Assembly: GCF_014489415.1 (NCBI RefSeq)
Contig: NZ_CP060822.1
Coordinates: 1,746,311 to 1,810,310, forward strand
Reading direction: 5' to 3'
DNA from: Cylindrospermopsis curvispora GIHE-G1
Lineage (GTDB): Bacteria; Cyanobacteriota; Cyanobacteriia; Cyanobacteriales; Nostocaceae
DNA: 64,000 nucleotides
The notes below the pieces were generated by a model that saw only the letters and a list, made by a program, of their open reading frames with translations, did not search any database and was not told the origin of the DNA. Position numbers and translations under genes: made by a program. This document shows, piece by piece, positions 50,854-60,575 of this stretch (the stretch's first letter is position 1; each line of letters begins with the position of its first letter).

Positions 50854-51699
50854 ATGTACACCAAACAATATGGCATTATAGAAACACTAGCACCCGTTCA
50901 TGTTGGTGCAACTGCAGGAGAAGAAAGTGGTAATTTGAACCTCATATTCCGTGACCAGTTCACCCAAACGGGGATTATTCCCGGTAGTTCCATTCGTGGA
51001 AGATTGCGGGCTGAAACTCGCATTTTAGAAGGAGAAGAAAGGGCAAATCACTGGTATGGTAACGGAGCAGATGACGATAAAAATAACGAATCTATTGTCA
51101 AATTTGAATATGCTTCTATTATTTGGATTCCCGTTTTTTGTCCAGGTCAACCCATAGTTTGGGTTACTTCTCCTCGCTTATTAAAACGTTACCAACGTAT
51201 AGCTGGTGACACGGTAGAAATAAAAAAGAATGGTCAAAATAAACTTCTTCGGGAAATATCAGTTCCCACACCTTATACAGGTTCTACCATAATTAAGACA
51301 AAACAAGCTGCAGGAGGTAAAAGAACTATATTTTTTAACCTAGGATTCTTAGAAATTAACAACACTGAAGATCTATCAGCGTGGTTCCCTGAACTTGAAC
51401 AAAAATCAGCAGTAGTGGTAGATGATGGGGATATTGGAATGATCCATGATATGGCATTATATCGCCAAAGTCGGGTGCGTTTGCAATCGGAACAAAAAGT
51501 AGTAGATAAGGGTGGATTTTTCAATACTGAAGCCTTACCTGAAGGCACAATTCTAGTATTTCCCATAGCTATTAGAAACAATATCCAGGGTGAACAAAAA
51601 TGGCAGGCATTTGGCACTAGTAACACGGGAGATATTTATTTGGGTGGATTAGAGTCCATTGGTTTTGGTCATTGTCAATTAACAGTTAAAGGAGCGTAA
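50854..51699 (+). CDS. cmr4: Cmr4 backbone subunit, type III-B locus B
   Basis: A 281-residue RAMP protein: YGIIETLAPVHVGATAGEES at the start and GIIPGSSIRGRLRAETR as the loop-helix motif; LGGLESIGFGHCQL closes it. The loop where the catalytic Asp should lie reads GNLNLIFRDQFTQ, again without Asp five residues before the Arg. GGAAGAAAAA precedes the ATG. Confidence 0.84.
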   Translation: MYTKQYGIIETLAPVHVGATAGEESGNLNLIFRDQFTQTGIIPGSSIRGRLRAETRILEGEERANHWYGNGADDDKNNESIVKFEYASIIWIPVFCPGQPIVWVTSPRLLKRYQRIAGDTVEIKKNGQNKLLREISVPTPYTGSTIIKTKQAAGGKRTIFFNLGFLEINNTEDLSAWFPELEQKSAVVVDDGDIGMIHDMALYRQSRVRLQSEQKVVDKGGFFNTEALPEGTILVFPIAIRNNIQGEQKWQAFGTSNTGDIYLGGLESIGFGHCQLTVKGA

Positions 51700-51702
51700 A
51701 TT

Positions 51703-52122
51703 ATGACTTGGAAATCCTATAATTTAGATCAGAAAGCTCAAAAATTAGTTCTTATCTATCGGGATAAAAAAGGTGTGATTGGTCAATCCCATAAAATGCG
51801 TAGCACCGTAGCCTACGGTTTAGAAAGATTTTCCGGTGAACACCTACGACTGTTGAGTAAAAATAATGATGATGACCAACAAAAAGGTAAGTATTGGCAG
51901 GCTACCTGGAAAGAATTCACACAGATTATGAAGAATGCGGGCGTACAATTACCAGAAATACCAACTAATAATGACACCGCACAACTACAAGACTATGCAT
52001 CTAGATTATGGAACCTATCTATTGATGACCAACGTGTTTGTTTAGCCGTGTTAACACAATTTTGTGATAGCTTAGTGTGGTGGACTCAACGCTATAAAAA
52101 AGCAGGTGAAAATGATGATTAA
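51703..52122 (+). CDS. cmr5: Cmr5 small subunit, type III-B locus B
   Basis: A 139-residue helical protein placed between cmr4 (3 bases upstream) and the cmr6-cmr1 fusion. It contains SAYGLERFSGEHLRLLS-like helices and a C-terminal CDSLVWWTQRYKKAG. Assignment rests mainly on position and size. Confidence 0.75.
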   Translation: MTWKSYNLDQKAQKLVLIYRDKKGVIGQSHKMRSTVAYGLERFSGEHLRLLSKNNDDDQQKGKYWQATWKEFTQIMKNAGVQLPEIPTNNDTAQLQDYASRLWNLSIDDQRVCLAVLTQFCDSLVWWTQRYKKAGENDD

Positions 52123-53758
52123 TGAATTACGTTTAATGAACAGTAATGAAGTCCCCTTAATGTTTCAAGCTCAAGTTGATGGAAGGGGACAGGTTCAGTA
52201 TATTGCAGATCGGTCAAAGCCAGAAAGATGGGTTGACGAATGGGATGAAGCAGTAGCAAACCTACCTAAATTTGGGACTCATGTGAGAACCAAAGAATAT
52301 GAGATTTCCTGGCGTTTTCTTGCCAATAGTGGACAAGATGATGATATTATTAGACCTGTAATTGGTGCCAATGGATTTCCCTATTATCCTGGTGCTAGTA
52401 TGAAGGGGGCATTTTTAAGAAGTTGCACCCGTGAACAAGGTATAAGATATTGTGGAACTCAAACTACCCAGGATACCAAACCAGGTATATTGCGGTTTCA
52501 TGGTGCATATCCAAAAGATGATAGTTGGCGTGAGGAACAATTAATTGACATAGTTCACCCTCAAGAAGAATGGCAAGTTAAAAATAATCATAGTCATTCT
52601 GCATTCCTACAAATTTCCCTATATCAACCAACCCTGGTTTTTGGTATTTCTAGCAATATTGAGTTAGATGATACTGAGTGGCAAACAATTTGGGAGATTT
52701 GGGATAAAGCCATACAAAAGGGTATTGGTTCTAGAGTCAGTGCGGGTTATGGTCAACCTGTTATTGCACCAGAACAAAACCAGAATAAATTATTAAGTGT
52801 TAAACTAAAGGGCAAAGGTTTAGCATCACAGTTAATAGACAAAAGTGGTGAATTTCGTCCCAATATATTTAAAGCTGCTCTCCGTGGTCATACCCTCAGA
52901 TTATTAAGTGGAATGATCAATGAAAAAACCGCAGAACAATTAACCAAAGAACTGTGGGGAGGATTTGCAGGAAATAATGGAGCCATAGCAGGAGATTTAG
53001 GGATTAGTTTTAATCCAGAAAATTTAGTCATGGGTGAGTTTAGATATAATAATGTCACCATGCCCACCTACGATTTAAAAAGTGGTACCTTAACCATTGT
53101 TTGTATGAAAAATCCTTCTCCTGAATATAGAAAGCAATTGAAACTGTTGGCAAGGGCTATTCTGCGATTTAGTATGTTGATTGGTGGATTTGGCAAATCC
53201 TCTCGTCGGATAGATCATAGAGAATTTTTTCCACAATATTTGGATAATCAAAATAGGCCCATGATTGGTTGTCACTGGGAATTCATCCCGGATTCAAAGG
53301 ACTATTATTTCCCAGTTAATAATATTCCACATATCAAAAATGCCATTGATAAAGTTCGTCAAACTGTGGAAGAATGGTTAAGGTTTAAAGGAATAACACC
53401 TGAAAATGTGAGGTGTTTATGGAGAGAATCTTTTCACCCTCAGAATGTACAAATTTGGGGACGTATAGCTGAAGATAAGGATGATAGTTTAGCAGTGCAT
53501 TGGTTCCATGGTAATTATCAAGGGAATCAATCAATCAAGGGTTCTACCTTGACTGGTCGCATGGGCAATATTGGCAGAATTTATCATCGAATGTATCCTC
53601 ATTACAAGAAAACTGTAGATGGTAATATAGTTCGCCAAAAGGGGTACGTAGAATTACTCACTATTTTTCCTGGTGCTAATTCTCCTGACCAAACTAGACA
53701 ATTTTTGGCTTTTTTAGGAACACCTGCAAGTAATTTCCAACGATTATGGGGCCACTAA
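52112..53758 (+). CDS. Cmr6-Cmr1 fusion RAMP protein, type III-B locus B
   Basis: About 548 residues from ATG 52112, overlapping the cmr5 stop. The first half has the Cmr6-like PYYPGASMKGAFLRS and GIGSRVSAGYG. The second begins LSVKLKGKGLASQL, followed by the Cmr1-like FRPNIFKAALRGHTLRLLSG and IGGFGKSSRR. The same fusion order occurs in locus A although the sequences are strongly diverged, so the fusion predates the split of the two loci or is typical of this branch. Confidence 0.82.
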   Translation: MMINELRLMNSNEVPLMFQAQVDGRGQVQYIADRSKPERWVDEWDEAVANLPKFGTHVRTKEYEISWRFLANSGQDDDIIRPVIGANGFPYYPGASMKGAFLRSCTREQGIRYCGTQTTQDTKPGILRFHGAYPKDDSWREEQLIDIVHPQEEWQVKNNHSHSAFLQISLYQPTLVFGISSNIELDDTEWQTIWEIWDKAIQKGIGSRVSAGYGQPVIAPEQNQNKLLSVKLKGKGLASQLIDKSGEFRPNIFKAALRGHTLRLLSGMINEKTAEQLTKELWGGFAGNNGAIAGDLGISFNPENLVMGEFRYNNVTMPTYDLKSGTLTIVCMKNPSPEYRKQLKLLARAILRFSMLIGGFGKSSRRIDHREFFPQYLDNQNRPMIGCHWEFIPDSKDYYFPVNNIPHIKNAIDKVRQTVEEWLRFKGITPENVRCLWRESFHPQNVQIWGRIAEDKDDSLAVHWFHGNYQGNQSIKGSTLTGRMGNIGRIYHRMYPHYKKTVDGNIVRQKGYVELLTIFPGANSPDQTRQFLAFLGTPASNFQRLWGH

Positions 53759-53778
53759 GTAGGGAGGCACAATTATTT

Positions 53779-53823
53779 GTAGGATGGGTGAACCCATGCG
53801 GGCGTTGGGTTCACCCATCCTAC
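53779..53823. repeat. Perfect 18-bp hairpin repeat after locus B
   Basis: GTAGGATGGGTGAACCCA (53779-53796) pairs with TGGGTTCACCCATCCTAC (53806-53823) around a 9-base loop. This GTAGG-GGGT type of palindrome is a common dispersed repeat in cyanobacteria. Placed 21 bases after the last cmr gene, it may stabilise or end that transcript; there is no T-run. Confidence 0.8.
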
Positions 53824-54004
53824 GTTCATCTTATATTTAATTCCTCTCTCGACAATCTAAATCATCGAATACTAAGATTAAACTACATACTTTTTATGTC
53901 CAGAGCATACTTCGCTGGATATAAACAGTCCTTTTCCACAAGAAAAAAATGTGTGGCGCAGCAATAAAACTGCGATCGCTCTCCACTCCTCTAATAATAT
54001 TGGT

Positions 54005-55894
54005 CTAGCCTACCTCTAACTCAGAGGGTAAAAATCCATTAGCTTGCATTTTCCATAATTTGTGATAGGTTCCACCCAATGCCAGTAAATCATCATGAGA
54101 CCCATCTTCAACAATAGTTCCTCTGTCGAATACCAAAATACGATCCAGATGGGAAATAGTAGACAAACGATGGGTGACCACAATCACCGTCTTATTATTC
54201 ATTGCCAAATCTAGTGTTTCTTGAATTGCCTTTTCAGTAATAGAATCTAAACTGGAAGTTGCCTCATCTAGAATCAAAATTGGTGCATCCTTTAAAATAA
54301 CTCTAGCAATAGCAATCCTCTGTCTTTGCCCTCCAGATAATTTCACTCCTCGTTCACCTACCAAAGAATTATAACCATTTTTCATTTGGGCGATAAAATC
54401 ATCAGCATAGGCCTTAATTGCCGCTATTTTCACATCTTCATCTTGGGCGTCTAAGCGACCATAACGGATATTTTCTATTAAAGTTCTATGGAATAGGGAA
54501 GTGTCTTGAGGAATTAAGCTAATCTGGGAATGGAGAGCATCCTGAGCCATTTCTCGCACATCTACCCCATCAATAAGAATTTTTCCCGATTGGGGGTCAA
54601 ATAATCGCAAAATTAAATTGACAAAACTGGATTTACCAGAACCAGAGAATCCCACCAGTCCCACACGTTGTCCTGGTTCGATTGCCACAGAAAGATTTTC
54701 AAAAACTTTTTTTTCTTGAGAATAACTAAAGTTTACCTGGTGAAACTCAATCCGTCCTTGGGAAAATTGATGGGTAAGTGCATTCTCTTTATCAATTAAT
54801 TCATGAGGTTGAACTATTATATGAACTCCACTGGCTACATTACCAATAAAGTCAAAAAATTCAATGAGCCTGCGACTTAATTTTCTCGAGTCACTGATGA
54901 TTAACAATGACAAACTGGTTGCTACAACAAAATCAGCTCCTGTGATTAATCCCTTACTCCACAAATATATAGAATAATACAAGGTAGTAATTTTAAGAAT
55001 TGCAGCAGAAATATATTGAAACCAACGAATTCTTTCTCCGTACCAATTAGACTTTTTTACTTCCTCTAGTTCATGTTTTAGCTGATCATCTAAATACTTC
55101 CTTTCAAAGTCAAAATTGGCAAATAACCTGGTGCTACTAATATTTGTTACAGCATCAACAATCAACCCATTAGTGTTACCTTTAGCTACTGCTGCGTTGC
55201 GGGAGTAAATTTGACAACGGTTGGCTAACCAAAAGGAAATGACCATAAAAAAAACTGCCCATGTACCAACTAATGCTGCTAGGGGAGGATAGGCACGATA
55301 AAGCAAAATTGTGGATACAATGCACACAATTATTATAGGCATAAATTCGGTAATCAGCACGCTGATTATTTGAGTAACACCTATGGAGGTTTCACTAATA
55401 CGATGTGCTAATGCTCCTGCAAAACTACTACTTAAATAACGATAGGAATGATATTGTAAATAAGCGTACAAAGATCGGACAATATGCTGGCGATGAATGA
55501 GAGGCACAAAAGTTTGCAAAAAACCTGATGCACGACTAAAAACTACTTCACCAATACTGAGCAGAATAAATAAAGTTAATGGTTGTTTAATAACTTCAAA
55601 GATTTGCGCATTATTTGAATTAGTTACTGTGACACTACGAAGAATTTCCCCTATACCATAGGGCAACATAATTCCACAGGTAGCATTTAATATCTCCAAG
55701 ATTACCATTGCTACATACCACCAGCGAAACTGGTTGACAAAATAACAAACAAATCTGAATGGTGTATTGGGCAAATTTGGTGCATCTGATGCACACTGAA
55801 AAGAGTGCCAAGGTCTTAGTTTTTCAGAAAGTACTTCTTCCTGTAACGGTTCACCGCTTCCCACCAAAGTATATTTTAAATTAGATACATCCAT
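54005..55894 (-). CDS. ABC exporter, fused permease and ATPase
   Basis: A 629-residue type I ABC exporter half-transporter. A 40-residue cytoplasmic leader precedes about six membrane helices (residues 45-350). The ATPase domain has Walker A GFSGSGKSS, signature [16 protein letters not shown], Walker B ILILDEATSSLD and the H-loop VTHRLST. It is MsbA/lipid A-exporter-like by architecture; the substrate is unknown. It stands alone, convergent with Cmr locus B. Confidence 0.88.
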   Translation of the reverse strand: MDVSNLKYTLVGSGEPLQEEVLSEKLRPWHSFQCASDAPNLPNTPFRFVCYFVNQFRWWYVAMVILEILNATCGIMLPYGIGEILRSVTVTNSNNAQIFEVIKQPLTLFILLSIGEVVFSRASGFLQTFVPLIHRQHIVRSLYAYLQYHSYRYLSSSFAGALAHRISETSIGVTQIISVLITEFMPIIIVCIVSTILLYRAYPPLAALVGTWAVFFMVISFWLANRCQIYSRNAAVAKGNTNGLIVDAVTNISSTRLFANFDFERKYLDDQLKHELEEVKKSNWYGERIRWFQYISAAILKITTLYYSIYLWSKGLITGADFVVATSLSLLIISDSRKLSRRLIEFFDFIGNVASGVHIIVQPHELIDKENALTHQFSQGRIEFHQVNFSYSQEKKVFENLSVAIEPGQRVGLVGFSGSGKSSFVNLILRLFDPQSGKILIDGVDVREMAQDALHSQISLIPQDTSLFHRTLIENIRYGRLDAQDEDVKIAAIKAYADDFIAQMKNGYNSLVGERGVKLSGGQRQRIAIARVILKDAPILILDEATSSLDSITEKAIQETLDLAMNNKTVIVVTHRLSTISHLDRILVFDRGTIVEDGSHDDLLALGGTYHKLWKMQANGFLPSELEVG

Positions 55895-56074
55895 ATTTTC
55901 TTCTTATAATATAAATGAGGTAAGTAGTGCCAATAGAAAAATTATGAGTCTTGAGTACACGAAAGATTCCACAGCACTTGAAACTCTCTAATTAGATAAT
56001 ACATATATTTCGCAGTTAGATAATAGGATAACACCCATAAGTAATATTGATTAGAGGAATGTGGGTGTAAACAT

Positions 56075-56881
56075 TCACATAGAATCCAGATAACGACGTA
56101 ACTTGCTACTAAAAATATCAATTACTGTCACCACAACTAACAATACTAACATCATAGTAGTCGCCTTATTATACTCAAAACCGTCTATATAACTCTTTAA
56201 CTGAAACCCAATTCCACCTGCACCCACCACACCTAGCACAGAAGCAGCACGAATATTATACTCAAACATCCACAGAGTATAACCCAGTCCCAAAGGTAAC
56301 ACTTGAGGTAATATGCCATACTGAACCATTTGTAACTTTGATGCGCCAATTACCCGTAAAGATTCCAACGAACGGGAATCCACAGCTTCAATAGCTTGTT
56401 GATAAAATTTCCCAAGATAGCCAATAGTGTAGATAGCTAGTGCTAAGGTTCCAGCAGGTGATCCCAAACCCGTAGCAGCAACAAAGATTAAACCTAAAAT
56501 AATCGAAGGAACAGAACGAACAGCATTTTGCAGGAGATTGGCTAACCATTGCAACCACAAGGGTGCAATATTATTAGCACTAGCTACTGCAATTGGTAAG
56601 GAGAGCAGCGCACCAATAGAAGTACCCCACAAAGACATTTGTACAGTTTCTATTAGGGCCCTAACAGCTATATCCAGAACTTTCCAATCGGGGGGAAATA
56701 ACCTGACAATAAAATCTGTGACGTAGGGCCAACTGTTCTTGACCAACTCAAAATCAACTTTTAAACCCTGCAATGCCCAAACATACACCCCCACAACCAC
56801 TAAGAGGATAATTATATTCCTTAACCAAAAACCAAGCTGAGAATAGTGATTAAATAGAGGGTGTTTAGGTGTTTTTGTCAT
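56075..56881 (-). CDS. phnE: Phosphonate/phosphate-type ABC transporter permease
   Basis: A 268-residue inner-membrane permease with about five to six helices. The ABC-coupling loop is IEAVDSRSLESLRVIGASKLQ (EAA-type, about residues 165-183). It is the third gene of the phnDCE unit and lies 3 bases after phnC. PhnE proteins import phosphonates or, in some cyanobacteria, phosphite or phosphate; the substrate cannot be read here. Confidence 0.88.
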   Translation of the reverse strand: MTKTPKHPLFNHYSQLGFWLRNIIILLVVVGVYVWALQGLKVDFELVKNSWPYVTDFIVRLFPPDWKVLDIAVRALIETVQMSLWGTSIGALLSLPIAVASANNIAPLWLQWLANLLQNAVRSVPSIILGLIFVAATGLGSPAGTLALAIYTIGYLGKFYQQAIEAVDSRSLESLRVIGASKLQMVQYGILPQVLPLGLGYTLWMFEYNIRAASVLGVVGAGGIGFQLKSYIDGFEYNKATTMMLVLLVVVTVIDIFSSKLRRYLDSM

Positions 56882-56884
56882 AGT

Positions 56885-57616
56885 CTAAAAGTGTGAAACC
56901 TGAGCAACTTTCTCTGGTAAATTATAAGGTTTACCGTCATAAACAATGCGCCCAGCATTCAAAACTATAGCACGATCGGCATATTTTGCAGCCATAGCTA
57001 AATCATGTAGCACCATAATAATAGTTAATCCCTGCTCTCGATTTAGTTTGACCAGGGTTTCCATTACCTGTTGAGAAGCCATCATGTCTAAACCAGTAAT
57101 TGGTTCATCCGCTAACAGGATTTGCGGGAATTGAATTAGAGCCCTGGCAATAGCTACTCTTTGTTGCTGTCCACCACTGAGTTGACTGGTTTTTTGATAG
57201 ATTTTACCTTTCAAACCCAGTTGTGCTAATAATTGTTGAGCTAAGAAGTGATCCTGACGAGGAAATCCAAATAAAGTTTGGGTGGTTTTTCTTTTGCCTA
57301 AACGACCACATAACACATTATCTAAAACTGATAACTGCCCAATTAATCCCCCACCTTGAAATAACATGCCAATATCTTGACGAATTTCTGGCAAGGTCTC
57401 GTTTGTCATCTGTCTATTGTTTATGTAAACAGAACCACCTACTACCGGAGCTAACCCTATGAGCGATCGCAATAGGGTGGATTTCCCTGCTCCGTTTAAA
57501 CCCAATAGAACCACAAATTCACCTTGGCTAATCTCCAAATCAATCCCATTGAGGATGGGACGATTTGAGGATGGAGTGTAACTTGTTTTTAGATTGTGAC
57601 ATTCAATTAATTTCAT
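56885..57616 (-). CDS. phnC: Phosphonate/phosphate-type ABC transporter ATPase
   Basis: About 243 residues from ATG 57616 (a TTG at 57628 is in frame). Walker A GLNGAGKST, signature LSGGQQQRVAIARALI, Walker B ILLADEPITGLD and H-loop VLHDLAMAAKYADR are intact. It energises the PhnE permease. Confidence 0.9.
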   Translation of the reverse strand: MKLIECHNLKTSYTPSSNRPILNGIDLEISQGEFVVLLGLNGAGKSTLLRSLIGLAPVVGGSVYINNRQMTNETLPEIRQDIGMLFQGGGLIGQLSVLDNVLCGRLGKRKTTQTLFGFPRQDHFLAQQLLAQLGLKGKIYQKTSQLSGGQQQRVAIARALIQFPQILLADEPITGLDMMASQQVMETLVKLNREQGLTIIMVLHDLAMAAKYADRAIVLNAGRIVYDGKPYNLPEKVAQVSHF

Positions 57617-57764
57617 GGTAGTAACCAAATTATTGTTAATTAAAAATATTCTAGCATTTTTAAACAGTTTGTGACAGGAAATAGCTTTGTAAAAAACTAC
57701 CTATAGAAGTTACATATCAAAATCCACCACCCCATTTTTCGCCAGGGTTGGCTGCTGTTCGACA

Positions 57765-58751
57765 TTATGGTTCTATGCCCAAATTTTTCAGAGCATCGCG
57801 CACGGGTTTCAAGTGACGATTATGATCAACTCTCACTAGCTCGGTGGAATTATACAAACCCTGCAACAATTGGTTATTTTCTGGTTTGTTTAACTTGAGA
57901 AAGGCGTTAATAATTTTTTCTCGCATGACTACTGGAACATCATCATCAACAACTATTCCATGAGCGGGAACACCGGATATTTTATACAGCACTCGCAATT
58001 TAGCAGCATCTGTGGTGGATATATAGGGGGGATACATGGCATACTCAGAAACTGTTGCTACATCTGCTTGACCACGCACCACTGATTCCAGTGCTTTACT
58101 GTAATTACCTCCATAAGTAATTTGACTAAAGAAACCTTCCATCCGATCTTTGTCGGGGACAAATCCGTTCTTTACCAACTCACTGACTGGGAAAATAAAC
58201 CCTGATCCAGAGGTGGGGGAGGTAAAGGCAATTTTTTTGCCTCTGAGCTGTTCCAGCGTCGCTTTAGTAGAAGCTTTAGGAGTTAGAGGACTGTTTTTGG
58301 CAACTACAAATATGGAATTATAAGTGTATCTACCGGAGTAGTTAGATCTCACCTCTGCTAGATATAAACGAGAATTTGCTAGTCCTTCCGCTTTTAAGGC
58401 TGGACGACTACTTAAAAAAGCCACATCGGCTCTATTAGCTCTTAGGGCTTCTACAGCAGCAGTATCATCGCTAATTTGTGCCTTTACGGGTATTCCTAAC
58501 TCCCGGGACAAGAAGTTAGCTACTTTCCCCACTTGTTCTTGCAGGTTAGGAGCATCCTTTCGACTAGGAAAGACTATGGTCAAATTTTTGAGATTTTTTG
58601 TAAGTAACAGTGGTGCTGCTGCAGAAGGATTGGAGTTAGCCACCGTCGGTTGGGTTTTCACCACATTGCTGACAAATAAACTTGTCACTGTTGCCAATGT
58701 ACTGGCAATCAAGAACTTTCTTTTCCCAGTTAGGAATTGGTCAAGGTTCAT
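57765..58751 (-). CDS. phnD: Phosphonate/phosphate-type periplasmic binding protein
   Basis: A 328-residue binding protein with an N-terminal signal (basic KRKF, then FLIASTLATVTSLFVS). Mature sequence includes TIVFPSRKD, AFTSPTSGSGFIFP and YGGNYSKALESVVRGQADVA, features of the PhnD/PtxB family. It captures the substrate and is the first gene of the importer operon. The upstream region has one TTAACC but no clear tandem Pho box. Confidence 0.88.
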   Translation of the reverse strand: MNLDQFLTGKRKFLIASTLATVTSLFVSNVVKTQPTVANSNPSAAAPLLLTKNLKNLTIVFPSRKDAPNLQEQVGKVANFLSRELGIPVKAQISDDTAAVEALRANRADVAFLSSRPALKAEGLANSRLYLAEVRSNYSGRYTYNSIFVVAKNSPLTPKASTKATLEQLRGKKIAFTSPTSGSGFIFPVSELVKNGFVPDKDRMEGFFSQITYGGNYSKALESVVRGQADVATVSEYAMYPPYISTTDAAKLRVLYKISGVPAHGIVVDDDVPVVMREKIINAFLKLNKPENNQLLQGLYNSTELVRVDHNRHLKPVRDALKNLGIEP

Positions 58752-59186
58752 TAGTAATAATTCTCAGTATTTTTGCAAATTAGTTTCAACTAATCCCAAT
58801 GGTTAATCTAGAACTTTTGAGAATAAAAGTCAATAGGCTGGGGTAGAAAATTTTGGGATTCAAAATATAGTTAAAGTATTAGTATTGATTATATTAAGAT
58901 TAAATACTAGCTAAACACAAACTGTTGCTACTTAATTTTTAGAGATGAAGATATAATTCTAGGGCTATTTCAAACTATAAATTTGTTTAATCGCATCCCA
59001 TAAATAGGCTATACCTAAACATATCCTCCTAAGACAAAATGAGTTGATGGAGTTGACATATAACTTGATATCTGTTACTTTAAGGTGAATGTATGGTGTC
59101 TCTCTTAAAAAATCAACTACTCGTAGCCATCTGCAAGACAGTTTTGGACAAGGCTATATATTTAAACCAGCTAAATGTAAAAGCGA
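58752..59186. other. Divergent intergenic region
   Basis: AT-rich DNA between phnD and the AAA ATPase gene, likely containing the promoters of both. I see no gene, tRNA or clear repeat. Confidence 0.4.
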
Positions 59187-60575
59187 ATGAAAATTTCCAT
59201 AAAGAATCTCGGACCTATCAAGCAGGCAGAGTTTACACTTAACGAACTAACTATTATATGTGGTGGGAACAATACCGGTAAAACCTATGCTACCTATGCA
59301 TTGTTTGGCTTTATCTCATTTTGGCGTGATGCTTTCTCCATAGATATTTCCGACGGAGATGTGTGGCAATTGTTAAATGAAGGTTTAATTGAGTTAAATA
59401 TTGAAGAATACATCCGCAATGCACCAAATATCCTTGAGAAAGGTTGTAAGGCATTTACACAACAATTACCTCACTTCTTCGCTTCCTCCGAAAAACATTT
59501 TGCCGGGAGTCAGTTTTTGGTAAACCTGGATTCTAGTGATATACACCCTCTTTCAACCTTCGAGCGGACTATGGGTGCAGCTAAAACCCAGCTATTCTTC
59601 ATATCGAAAAAAGCCGACTCTTCCCTAGTTTCAATTTCTTTGCTCGTTGAGAAAGAGCAGGTAAGGATACCTCAAGAAATAATTAGTCGAATTATCGGAG
59701 ACGCTCTAAAAGACATTATTTTTGGGGACCTTTTCCCCCGTCTTTTCATTGCCAGCGCCGAACGAACTGGTGTGGCAATATTCAGAAGAGAGCTTAATTT
59801 TGCCCGAAACCGTCTCCTAGAGGAAATGAGCTCAATGGAAAAGGAAATAAATCCACTTGAATTACTTTCCAAAGTATATGCGGATTATGCTCTACCCATT
59901 AAGTCAAACGTTGATTTCACAAGACAGTTAGAAGAGCTTTCAAAAAAAGATAGCTTCATAGCAAAGAATCATCCAGAGATTACAAATGACTTCTCAGACA
60001 TTATTGGTGGTGAGTATCTTGTCACGAAGAATGATGAATTATACTATAGCCCTAAAGGAAAACGCGTAAAATTGACCATGGATGAAAGTTCAAGCGCTGT
60101 TCGTTCACTACTGGATATAGGATTTTATCTGCGACATGTTGCTGCTCCTGGCGACTTACTCATGGTTGATGAACCTGAGCTTAATTTGCACCCGGAGAAC
60201 CAGAGACGCGTAGCTCGTTTGTTTTCGAGGTTGGTAAATGTTGGAGTAAAAGTATTTATAACTACTCACAGTGATTATATTATTAAAGAGCTTAACACTC
60301 TCATTATGTTAAATCAGGGAGGAAAAAGGCTAAGTGAAATAGCAGAGCGTGAAGGATACCGCAAAGAAGAGTTGCTCAAAGCTGATAAGGTTAGCGTTTT
60401 TATTGCAAAAGAGGAATTGATTAAGCTAGACAGCTTAAAGAAAAAGACTTATTGCCAAACACTAGTTCCTGCTCCCATAGATGCCAAAATGGGAATTGAA
60501 GCTTCTAGCTTCGATAAAACAATTGAAGAGATGAATCGCATTCAGGAAGAAATTGTTTGGGGGGACGATGAGTAG
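59187..60575 (+). CDS. AAA family ATPase (OLD/AAA15-like), candidate defence gene
   Basis: A 462-residue SMC/RecF-like ATPase. MKISIKNLGPIKQAEFTLNE leads to Walker A GGNNTGKT (26-33). A helical insertion (about 60-290) separates it from a signature-like SSSAVRSLL (301-309), Walker B LLMVDEPELNLHP (324-336) and the H-loop TTHSDY (359-364). No TOPRIM nuclease domain follows, unlike full OLD proteins. The stop overlaps the start of the next gene by 8 bases (ATGAGTAG), indicating one functional unit. Confidence 0.82.
   Translation: MKISIKNLGPIKQAEFTLNELTIICGGNNTGKTYATYALFGFISFWRDAFSIDISDGDVWQLLNEGLIELNIEEYIRNAPNILEKGCKAFTQQLPHFFASSEKHFAGSQFLVNLDSSDIHPLSTFERTMGAAKTQLFFISKKADSSLVSISLLVEKEQVRIPQEIISRIIGDALKDIIFGDLFPRLFIASAERTGVAIFRRELNFARNRLLEEMSSMEKEINPLELLSKVYADYALPIKSNVDFTRQLEELSKKDSFIAKNHPEITNDFSDIIGGEYLVTKNDELYYSPKGKRVKLTMDESSSAVRSLLDIGFYLRHVAAPGDLLMVDEPELNLHPENQRRVARLFSRLVNVGVKVFITTHSDYIIKELNTLIMLNQGGKRLSEIAEREGYRKEELLKADKVSVFIAKEELIKLDSLKKKTYCQTLVPAPIDAKMGIEASSFDKTIEEMNRIQEEIVWGDDE

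Noticed and set aside
53746-53967. 73-codon frame after Cmr locus B
   Set aside because: It runs through the perfect palindrome and has no protein-like features.
58752-58860. Pho-box-like sequence upstream of phnD
   Set aside because: Only one TTAACC half-site is seen, not the tandem repeats expected for PhoB binding in cyanobacteria.
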